From: Litoreibacter ponti
GTDB lineage: Bacteria; Pseudomonadota; Alphaproteobacteria; Rhodobacterales; Rhodobacteraceae
Direction: 5' to 3'
Assembly (NCBI RefSeq): GCF_003054285.1
Contig: NZ_QBKS01000002.1
Span: 744,001-808,000, forward strand
DNA length: 64,000 nucleotides
The notes below the pieces were generated by a model. The model had not been told where the DNA came from. It saw only the letters and a program-made list of their open reading frames with translations, and ran no database searches. Of the stretch, positions 17,112 to 24,432 are shown in pieces; position 1 is the first letter of the stretch; the number at the start of each line of letters is the position of its first letter. A program made the translations under genes and the position numbers.

Positions 17112-19853
17112 TCAGTTCCCCAACCGTTCCAACAGCGCCGGGACATGAACCTGGTCGGATTTGTAATTTCCCGTCAGCACATGCATCACGACGTTCACAC
17201 CAAAGCGAATGGCCATCTCGCGCTGACGCTCTCCGCCAAAGCCGCGGCCGACCGGGTAACGCGGGTTGCCCCGCTCGTCGCGCGCCCAGGCGGCGGCCCA
17301 GTCGTTGCCGCCGATCAGCACCGGCGTCACCCCATCATTGAGGTCACGGAACGGTAGCCCGTCGATCTCTTCCGCATCCGCAGGCGCGGCCTCGACCCAG
17401 ATATCGCGGGAGGTGAAGCGGCCGGGGAAGTCCTGTAGCAGATAGAAGGTCCGGGTCAGAACGTGGTCCTGCGGGATCGGCTCCAACGCGGGAATGTCGA
17501 GCGGCGCGGCGAGCGCCTGCAGCTTGCGGCCCTGCGGCGTAGAGCTGCCAAATCCGCCGATATTGCCGTCCCGCGTGTCGAACAGGATCATGCCCCCGGT
17601 GCGCAAATAGCGGTTCAACTTCGCATAAGCCGCAGGCGACGGGGTCGGCTGCGTCTCGGTGACCGGCCAATAGAGCATCGGGTAGAAAGACAGCTCGTCG
17701 CTCTCGAGATCGACGGCAATCGGGTCGGCAGGCTCGACAGATGTGCGGCGGAACAGGCTGAGCGACAGCCCCCGCAATCCCTGATCCGAGACCTGATCCA
17801 CTTGCCGGTCGCCGGTCTGCACATAGGCCAGCACCACCTCGGAGGTCGCTTCGATCGCGCGGGCGTCCTCTTGCTGGGCGTCGGCGGCTTGCGGCAATGC
17901 GAATGCTGCCAGCACCACCGCGGTCGTCGCCGCCCCGCGCAGCTTGCCCGACAATGCGAGCGAGGCGAGGATGTCGATGAACAAAAGGGCGAGGGCAAAG
18001 GTCAACAGAGCGCCCATCAGAGGGGTCTCTTGGGCCACGGTAATGCCTTCCACGCGTGTGCCTGCAGGCCACACGGTCGGGGCAAGCTCTGAATCTGGGC
18101 CGAGCACATTAAGCGCGATCCGGCGGTCCTCGCCCGCATAAAGACCGGGCGGCAGGTCGGGGCCAAGCGGACCCTCTGCAAGGTCCTCGCCCGCTATACC
18201 GGCCAGATTACCCGCGTCGCGGACCGTGCCGAACGCATCAAGAATATCTTCGGGAACCCATGTCGTGCCCGCGAGATCCTCTGCGCTGATCTCCGCCGGG
18301 CGTGTCGAGATCGCGAGGCGTTCAAGCATCTGAACGAACAAGCCCGACAGTGGCAAAGTGGACCACTCCGCATTTGCCGTGACATGGAACAAGATGATCT
18401 GACCTGCGCCAACGTCCTGCCGGGTCACAAGCGGCGTGCCATCTGCGAGCGACGCGACCGTGCGCTCCGCCAGTTCCGGGTCAGGCTGGGCGACCACCTG
18501 GCTGGTCACTTGCACGTCGTCGGGGATCTCGAGCCCGAAGAACGGGCTGTCGCGGGTGAAGGCGCGCAGGGATTTCGGCTCGCCCCAAGACATTGCCCCA
18601 CCCACGCTGCGCCCACCGGCGCGCAGGCGCACGGGCATCAGGGGATCGTTGCTTTCGATATCGGCGGCAGCCGTGCGCGGCCCTGCAAACCGCACCAGCA
18701 TTCCGCCTTCGTCGATCCAGTCAAGCAGCGCGTCGCGATCGGTCCCCGACACGGTCGCGATATCGGCGAGGATCAGTACGTCAGGGCTGGCGAGCAGCAT
18801 ATCTTCGAGCGATCCCTCGATCAGATCAGCGGTCGGCACCAACGCCTTGTTCAGGTAGTAGAGCGGCGAGAGCAGGTCCTGGGCCTCTTGGTCGTTGCGC
18901 CCCGACAAAAGCCCGACCTCCCGCCGCTTCAACGCGTCATCGGTCAGCGTGACGGCCCCGGCAGAGCGGCTGCCCTGCACCTCAAACCGATTCACGCGAT
19001 TGCGAAGCTCGGTCGGCAGATCGAGCATAATCTCAGCGCGCGCGTCGGTCAGACCAAAGCTTGCCGTCGCCGTCGCAAGCTCCTGCTCGACCCCATTTGG
19101 GTCGGGGCCCATGGCCGAAATCGTCACCTCCCGCGCGCCGGAGGCGGGCGAGCGCAGAACATCGAGTGCGATGCGTCCGTCCTCAAAACGGGCGGGCGTC
19201 AGGGCGAAAACGGGACGCGGGGTCTCGATAACCGTCAGATTGCCTTGCGCCTCGAACGCGGCCAACAGCTCCGCGCGGCTCCCACGCTCGATCCCGTCTG
19301 AGAACCAGACCGTCTCGAACCCGTCCGATCCCATGCGCTCTGTCCAGTCGAGGGCGGCCTGCCCGGGCTCCCACGCGCGCGGCGAGACGCCGGGCAAGGA
19401 GGCCGCCACAGTGTCGGCGGTCTGGAACGTCAAATCACCCGCGGGCGGCTCCGACAGGTTCACCAAGGCCGCGGGCCGGCCTTCGCGCGCAGCCTCCGCC
19501 AGCAACTCCTCAACACGTGCGGTGCGGGCGGGCCAGTCGCGGGCACTGGCCCATGAGCCGTCCATCGCGATTAGGAGCGGGCCAAAGCCCGGCCGGTTTT
19601 CTTCGGGGTTTAGAACGGGACCGGCGAAGCCAATGATGAAAGCCGCCACAGCCAGAATTCGCAGCAGCAACAGCCACCACGGCGTCGTGTCCGTCTGGGT
19701 CTCGTCATCATTGAGCCCCAGCAGCAGCGCGATGCCGGGAAACCGCCGCCGGATCGGCGCGGGCGGCACGGCGCGCAGCAGCCACCACAGGATCGGCAGG
19801 GCGATCAGGGCGGCCAACAAAAGCGGCGTGGTGAAGGCGAGATTTGCCAGCAT
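17112..19853 (-). CDS. DUF4159 protein with N-terminal BatA domain
   Basis: A 913-residue membrane protein. It begins with the BatA (aerotolerance regulator) double-transmembrane domain (AALIALPILWWLLRAVPP, RRFPGIALLLGL) and has a large periplasmic part. The C-terminal DUF4159 domain (about 210 residues) contains ILFDTRDGN and a terminal GVNVVMHVLTGNYKSDQVH. Such proteins accompany MoxR and DUF58 proteins in envelope-related operons. The start ATG at 19851-19853 is 2 bp after the DUF58 stop; the longer frame would overlap that gene. Confidence 0.88.
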   Translation of the reverse strand: MLANLAFTTPLLLAALIALPILWWLLRAVPPAPIRRRFPGIALLLGLNDDETQTDTTPWWLLLLRILAVAAFIIGFAGPVLNPEENRPGFGPLLIAMDGSWASARDWPARTARVEELLAEAAREGRPAALVNLSEPPAGDLTFQTADTVAASLPGVSPRAWEPGQAALDWTERMGSDGFETVWFSDGIERGSRAELLAAFEAQGNLTVIETPRPVFALTPARFEDGRIALDVLRSPASGAREVTISAMGPDPNGVEQELATATASFGLTDARAEIMLDLPTELRNRVNRFEVQGSRSAGAVTLTDDALKRREVGLLSGRNDQEAQDLLSPLYYLNKALVPTADLIEGSLEDMLLASPDVLILADIATVSGTDRDALLDWIDEGGMLVRFAGPRTAAADIESNDPLMPVRLRAGGRSVGGAMSWGEPKSLRAFTRDSPFFGLEIPDDVQVTSQVVAQPDPELAERTVASLADGTPLVTRQDVGAGQIILFHVTANAEWSTLPLSGLFVQMLERLAISTRPAEISAEDLAGTTWVPEDILDAFGTVRDAGNLAGIAGEDLAEGPLGPDLPPGLYAGEDRRIALNVLGPDSELAPTVWPAGTRVEGITVAQETPLMGALLTFALALLFIDILASLALSGKLRGAATTAVVLAAFALPQAADAQQEDARAIEATSEVVLAYVQTGDRQVDQVSDQGLRGLSLSLFRRTSVEPADPIAVDLESDELSFYPMLYWPVTETQPTPSPAAYAKLNRYLRTGGMILFDTRDGNIGGFGSSTPQGRKLQALAAPLDIPALEPIPQDHVLTRTFYLLQDFPGRFTSRDIWVEAAPADAEEIDGLPFRDLNDGVTPVLIGGNDWAAAWARDERGNPRYPVGRGFGGERQREMAIRFGVNVVMHVLTGNYKSDQVHVPALLERLGN

Positions 19854-19855
19854 GC

Positions 19856-20755
19856 TCAGCCACGCTCCAGCGATTGATAGAGCCACAACATCGCCTCTGT
19901 CGCGGGCTTGTCGGTGTGGTGGCAGAGATAGCGCCAACCAGTCTTGCGCGCGAGGTCGCGCAGATGCGCTTTGCGCGCAGCAAGACGCTCCAGATAGGCT
20001 TCGCGCAGGTTTTTCGCTTTCAAAGTCTCGAACTTGATCGCGCCCGACATGCTCTCGAAGACGGTGCGGCCATCATAGGGGAATGCCTCTTCATCGGGGT
20101 CCAGCACGTGGACCAGCGCGCCTTTGACGCCGCGATCTGTCGCCGATGTCAGCGCGGCCTCGACCGCCGCCGGATCGCCCATGAAATCGGAGATGAACAC
20201 CGCGCGTGAGCCCGACGGCAGCACGCGTGGGTTCGGCGTGCCGAAGTCCGCCTCACCTTGGGCCGCCATAAGGTGTCCAGCGACACGGGTCAGCTGCCCC
20301 TCGCCCCGGCGCGGGGGCGTGCCGCGATTGGCAAGGCCGAACCGCTCGCCGCCCTTGTTGAGCAGCACGCAAAGCGCAAGTCCAAGCACGCGAGCGCGGT
20401 GCCCCTTGCTGGGGCGATCCTTGCCACCCGTGAAGCTCATCGACATGGCATCATCGACCCACAGCATCACGGATTGCGCAGCCTGCCATTCCTTCTGGCG
20501 CACGAAGGTCGCGTCGGAGCGCGCCGAGCGCCGCCAGTCGATATCACGCAAGCCGTCGCCGTGCTGCGTCGGGCGGTACTGCCAGAACTCGTCGCCCAAG
20601 CCCGCCCGCTTCCGGCCGTGATCGCCCAGCAGCACAGTCGCCGCCAGATGTTCGGCCTGCGCCAGCAGCGCCGGGAAAGCGCTGGCATGGGCTTCTGCCC
20701 GGTGGCGCAACCCCGCAGGGTTGCTCGCCGGATCATGGGGGAATGGTAGGCTCAC
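19856..20755 (-). CDS. DUF58 domain protein
   Basis: A 299-residue protein with the DUF58 core (GDEFWQYRPTQHGDGLRDIDWRRSA), which normally lies next to a MoxR ATPase. It probably acts as an adaptor or VWA-like partner. The first ATG upstream would start deep inside moxR. A GTG at 20753-20755 overlaps the moxR stop as GTGA and yields a normal-length protein, so it is the likely start. The coupling suggests 1:1 synthesis with MoxR. Confidence 0.88.
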   Translation of the reverse strand: MSLPFPHDPASNPAGLRHRAEAHASAFPALLAQAEHLAATVLLGDHGRKRAGLGDEFWQYRPTQHGDGLRDIDWRRSARSDATFVRQKEWQAAQSVMLWVDDAMSMSFTGGKDRPSKGHRARVLGLALCVLLNKGGERFGLANRGTPPRRGEGQLTRVAGHLMAAQGEADFGTPNPRVLPSGSRAVFISDFMGDPAAVEAALTSATDRGVKGALVHVLDPDEEAFPYDGRTVFESMSGAIKFETLKAKNLREAYLERLAARKAHLRDLARKTGWRYLCHHTDKPATEAMLWLYQSLERG

Positions 20756-21759
20756 GCGGCGGCTTTCCGCTGGCCTGTGCTTTGGGCCACATCGGCAATG
20801 ACGTCGGCCAACACGCGGCCTTCGGCGCGGGCGGCGAAGCTGAGCGCCATGCGGTGCGACAGGATCGGGTCGGCCAGTGCCAGCACGTCTTCCGACGACG
20901 GCGCCAAGCGGCCTTGCAACAGCGCCCGCGCGCGGACTGTCAGCATCATGGCCTGCGCGGCGCGCGGTCCCGGGCCCCACGCAACGGTCTCGCGCACCAG
21001 ATCGGTGGCTTCCGCCTCATCCGGACGGCAGGCGCGGACCAGATCAAGGATATGATCGACCACCGCATCGCCCACGGGCATCCGCCGCACAAGGGTCTGC
21101 GCCGCGATCAGTTCCGCCGGTGTGAACACCGTCTCCGACGCAGCGCTCTCGATGCCGGTCGTGGCCATCAGGATGCCACGCTCCGTGTCGCGGTCAGGGT
21201 AGTCGACGTTGATCTGCAAGAGGAACCGATCGAGCTGCGCTTCGGGCAGCGGGTAGGTGCCTTCCTGCTCCAACGGGTTTTGCGTGGCCAGCACGTGGAA
21301 CGGCGCGGGCAGCGGGTGATCGGTGCCCGCAACGGTCACCGAGCGTTCCTGCATAGCCTGCAACAACGCGGATTGGGTCCGGGGCGAGGCGCGGTTGATC
21401 TCGTCGGCCATCAGCAGTTGGGCAAAGATCGGGCCTTCGATGTAGCGGAAGGATCGCGTGCCATCATCGGCGGTCTCCAGCACTTCGGAGCCGATGATAT
21501 CGGCGGGCATCAGGTCTGGGGTGAACTGCACCCGGTTGGTGCTAAGGCCCATCACGGTGGACAGCGTATCCACCAGAAGCGTCTTGCCGAGGCCCGGCAG
21601 GCCCATCAGCAACGCGTGGCCGCCGGACAACAGCGCCGTAAGCGACAGGTCGACCACATTCTCTTGTCCGATAATCTGCCGGCCGATGGAGCTCTTGGCG
21701 GTGGCCAGCTTGTCGGCCAGGGCCTCGATCTCTTTCACCAGGTCTTGCGCGTCGGCCAT
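20752..21759 (-). CDS. MoxR family AAA+ ATPase
   Basis: A 335-residue AAA+ chaperone-like ATPase. It has Walker A GLPGLGKT, Walker B LLMADEINRASPRTQ, sensor 1 ATQNP and the MoxR-typical QEGTYPLPEAQLDRF. MoxR proteins with DUF58 and VWA proteins are thought to mature or remodel envelope or cofactor-bearing complexes; the client here is unknown. It is the first gene of a four-gene coupled operon and diverges from the DUF1285 gene, with 66 bp between. Confidence 0.94.
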   Translation of the reverse strand: MADAQDLVKEIEALADKLATAKSSIGRQIIGQENVVDLSLTALLSGGHALLMGLPGLGKTLLVDTLSTVMGLSTNRVQFTPDLMPADIIGSEVLETADDGTRSFRYIEGPIFAQLLMADEINRASPRTQSALLQAMQERSVTVAGTDHPLPAPFHVLATQNPLEQEGTYPLPEAQLDRFLLQINVDYPDRDTERGILMATTGIESAASETVFTPAELIAAQTLVRRMPVGDAVVDHILDLVRACRPDEAEATDLVRETVAWGPGPRAAQAMMLTVRARALLQGRLAPSSEDVLALADPILSHRMALSFAARAEGRVLADVIADVAQSTGQRKAAA

Positions 21760-21825
21760 GTGACAACTCCCTCAGGGCACTATATTGGAATAGGTGTAGT
21801 AAGGCAGATATGGCGGAATAACGGA

Positions 21826-22413
21826 ATGGCAAAAGGAACCGGTGCACAAAAGCTTGAGATGCCCTCTGCCGAGAGCATCGCAGCGAGTGCGCAAGAGGTC
21901 GCCAAAGGCGGGATGCCGCCGGTGGACAAGTGGAATCCGCCATTCTGCGGGGACTTAGACATGCGCATCGCGCGGGATGGCACCTGGTTCTACCTGGGCA
22001 CCCCGATCGGGCGGGCCGGTCTTGTGAAGCTGTTCTCGTCGATTATCCGCAAAGACGGCGATGATTACTTTTTGGTCACCCCGGTCGAGAAAGTGGGCAT
22101 CATCGTGGACGATGCGCCTTTCGTGGCGTTGGATTTCGATGCGGTGGGTGAAGGGGACGCGCAAAAGCTGCGGTTCGAGACCCATGTAGGCGACCGCTTT
22201 ATTGCGGGCCCCGACAACCCGATCCGCGTGGCCTATGACGATGAGGGCGAACCATCGCCCTACGTCCTCGTGCGCCGCAATCTCGAAGCGCTGATCGACC
22301 GCAAGAGCTTCTACCGGCTGGTTGACCTTGGCACGCATCACGATGGCTGGTTCGGGGTCTGGTCCGGCGGCGCGTTCTTCCCGATCATCAGGTCCGAGGC
22401 GCTGGAGGAGTGA
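21826..22413 (+). CDS. DUF1285 family protein
   Basis: A 195-residue soluble protein with the DUF1285 signature: PPVDKWNPPFCGDLDMRI, then RDGTWFYLGTPIGR and LVKLFSSIIRKDGDDYFLVTP split over one domain. Its role is not established. The frame is open far upstream, antisense to moxR, but the ATG at 21826 gives the family length and has a purine-rich stretch (GGAATAACGGA) ahead of it. It is divergent from moxR. Confidence 0.9.
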   Translation: MAKGTGAQKLEMPSAESIAASAQEVAKGGMPPVDKWNPPFCGDLDMRIARDGTWFYLGTPIGRAGLVKLFSSIIRKDGDDYFLVTPVEKVGIIVDDAPFVALDFDAVGEGDAQKLRFETHVGDRFIAGPDNPIRVAYDDEGEPSPYVLVRRNLEALIDRKSFYRLVDLGTHHDGWFGVWSGGAFFPIIRSEALEE

Positions 22414-22575
22414 TAACGCTCGTTTGAGCTCGTGTGAGCATGACACGAGGTTTCAAGGGCTTAGCCCCCGCGCGGCGCGCATGTGCACAGAAGTCGTGCG
22501 GTTGCGCGCTATTTCAGCACAAATTGCACTGCTAAAGCTCTCTGCAGTCGAAACCTCGCCGAAGGCTCTCTGCCC

Positions 22576-22851
22576 ATGCCCCGCACCTTGCTGGCCCATC
22601 TCTTATTTAGCGCCGTGACCTCGGCCATGATGTCCGCCCTCGTGTGTGGGGTCGCGACCTACAAGATGATGGGGTTTGACGCCGCCTTCATGCATGTCTG
22701 GTCGGGCGCGTGGTTCTTTGCGTGGCCGGTGGCCTTCGCGGTGCTGGTCAGTATCGGTCCCTTCGTGCGCAAGACGGTCTACAAGGGCTGTAAATGCCCG
22801 CTGGCCATGCCTGAAGATCAGACCAAACAACAGTTGCCACCTGCCGAGTGA
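22576..22851 (+). CDS. DUF2798 small membrane protein
   Basis: A 91-residue protein with two transmembrane helices (about residues 8-27 and 37-58), matching the DUF2798 layout (FSAVTSAMMSALVCGVATY, WSGAWFFAWPVAFAVL). The function is unknown. The start at 22576 is chosen because the longer frame adds 31 residues of non-conserved sequence. It lies 44 bp before lysE-like and may share a transcript. Confidence 0.75.
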   Translation: MPRTLLAHLLFSAVTSAMMSALVCGVATYKMMGFDAAFMHVWSGAWFFAWPVAFAVLVSIGPFVRKTVYKGCKCPLAMPEDQTKQQLPPAE

Positions 22852-22895
22852 TCTGCGTTGAGTTTCCGGACTAATCCAAGTTCGGAGCCTGCATC

Positions 22896-23522
22896 ATGGA
22901 TATCTCGACCTGGCTGGCCTTTGTAGCCGCCTCGACCGCCCTTCTTCTTATTCCCGGGCCCACCGTCTTGCTGGTGCTCAGCTACGCGCTGTCTCAGGGG
23001 CGCAAGGTGGCGCTCGCCACGGCAGGCGGCGTCGCATTGGGCGATCTGATCGCAATGAGCGCGTCTTTGGCGGGCCTGGGCGCACTTGTGCTGACCTCCG
23101 CGCAGCTGTTCATCGCGCTGAAATGGATCGGGGCGGCGTATCTGATTTATCTGGGCGTCCAACTGCTGCGCAACGCGGGCAATGCCTCCATCGGGCAAGA
23201 CACCCCGCGTGTGCTGTCGGCCCGCGAGTGTTTTGTGAATGCGACTGCCGTGACCGCGCTGAACCCGAAATCCATCGTCTTCTTCATCGCCTTCGTGCCG
23301 CAATTCGTGGACCCTGCGGCGGCGCTTCTGCCGCAATTCGCGATCTTGATCGCGACCTTCGTGACGCTGGCGAGCGTCAACGCGCTGGCCTATGCCGTGC
23401 TCGCCGACGTGATGCGCGCACGGATCGCTCGGCCTTCGGCCATCGCGTGGCTGACCCGCGCAGGAGGGGCGACATTGATCGCGATGGGCGTGGCGACGGC
23501 GGCGGTGCGGCGGACGGCCTAG
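22896..23522 (+). CDS. LysE family amino-acid exporter
   Basis: A 208-residue translocator with about six transmembrane segments. The family motif IPGPTVLLVLSYALSQG lies near the N-terminus, followed by LKWIGAAYLIYLGVQLLR. It belongs to the RhtB/LysE group, which exports amino acids such as homoserine, threonine or lysine; the actual substrate is not evident. Its TAG stop lies in a CTAG shared with the convergent YdeI-type gene, a 4-bp overlap. Confidence 0.92.
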   Translation: MDISTWLAFVAASTALLLIPGPTVLLVLSYALSQGRKVALATAGGVALGDLIAMSASLAGLGALVLTSAQLFIALKWIGAAYLIYLGVQLLRNAGNASIGQDTPRVLSARECFVNATAVTALNPKSIVFFIAFVPQFVDPAAALLPQFAILIATFVTLASVNALAYAVLADVMRARIARPSAIAWLTRAGGATLIAMGVATAAVRRTA

Positions 23523-24100
23523 GCCTTGACGTAAGGCGGCGGGCGCAGGCCGTTGGCTGCGTTCGCGACGATGCCAGACAGCCGCTTGTCCCGTGTCGCA
23601 TCGGTCTTTGCGGTCTTCAGCCATTCCAATGTCCCGCGCCGCACGTTGGGCGGGTAGCTGTCCCATGTGGGCCGCTGATCACCGAGCAGCTTCGCCAAAT
23701 CGTCTGGCACTTCCAGCCTGTCCACGTCATCAAGGAACTCCCACATCCCGTTGGCCTGCGCCGCCGTGATCTTCGCCTCGCCCGCTTGGGTCATCTCGCC
23801 TGTGGCGCGCAGCTCCGTCACGTAGGCCTTGTTGACCGCGGACCAAGCGGAGCTGTCCTTGCGTGGCGAGATCAGGATCGCCGTGCGGATGTCGTCGATC
23901 CTGCGCGGAACGGAATCGATCCATCCCCAGCAAAGCAGCTCTTTCACCCGCTCTTCGACCGACAGATAATCGGGATGCGATGCCTTGTAGCTGACCAGCC
24001 ATACGGAGCCGGATTGTGTGTGGTTCTCGGCAAGCCATGCGCGCAGCTCGGCGCGCGAGCGGACCTCGACCTCCGGCGCGTCTTTCACCGGGCGTCCCAT
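23519..24100 (-). CDS. YdeI/OmpD-associated family protein
   Basis: A 193-residue soluble protein of the YdeI (OmdA) family. The signatures are SGSVWLVSYKA, VKELLCWGWIDSVPRRID and SPRKDSSAWSAVNK. Members are linked by name to bacteriocin protection or porin control, but the biochemical function is not firm. It is the last gene of the polA run and overlaps the MmcQ gene by 16 bp. The stop is the shared CTAG. Confidence 0.85.
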   Translation of the reverse strand: MGRPVKDAPEVEVRSRAELRAWLAENHTQSGSVWLVSYKASHPDYLSVEERVKELLCWGWIDSVPRRIDDIRTAILISPRKDSSAWSAVNKAYVTELRATGEMTQAGEAKITAAQANGMWEFLDDVDRLEVPDDLAKLLGDQRPTWDSYPPNVRRGTLEWLKTAKTDATRDKRLSGIVANAANGLRPPPYVKA

Positions 24101-24432
24101 TCTTTGAGGAACCGTTTGGGGGCCGCATCCCGCCAGCTTTGGCGCAAGCGCGCCTCGGCCCAGCCTGGGTCGATCCGACCGCCCGCGACGAGGATCAGGC
24201 CCGTATTTGCATAATGCGGATGCATCACGAAGGTCTCGGGGTCCGCGGCCATCAGCATCTCGCGCTCGTCGCGCGAGCCCTTGAAGATCGCGGCATCAAC
24301 GTAAGGCGACCACCAACACCACATCTTGCCATGGGCCTTCAGGTTCGGATTGCCCCAACTGACGGCATCGGTGACATGCGGCAGATCAAGACTTAGGGCA
24401 AAGTCGCGCAGCTCTGCCCAGGTGCTGATCAT
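24085..24432 (-). CDS. MmcQ/YjbR family protein
   Basis: A 115-residue protein of the MmcQ/YjbR DNA-binding-like family. Signatures are the SWGNPNLKAHGKMWCWW segment, a CyaY-like fold region, and FVMHPHYANTGLILVA. Members show a double-wing fold but no proven function. The start ATG (24430-24432) overlaps the polA stop by one base (TGATG), so it is translationally coupled to DNA polymerase I. Confidence 0.85.
   Translation of the reverse strand: MISTWAELRDFALSLDLPHVTDAVSWGNPNLKAHGKMWCWWSPYVDAAIFKGSRDEREMLMAADPETFVMHPHYANTGLILVAGGRIDPGWAEARLRQSWRDAAPKRFLKEWDAR

Noticed and set aside
20743..22413. 556-residue plus-strand ORF
   Set aside because: Only the last 195 residues are real (DUF1285). 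The rest is antisense to the moxR gene, whose motifs are clear.
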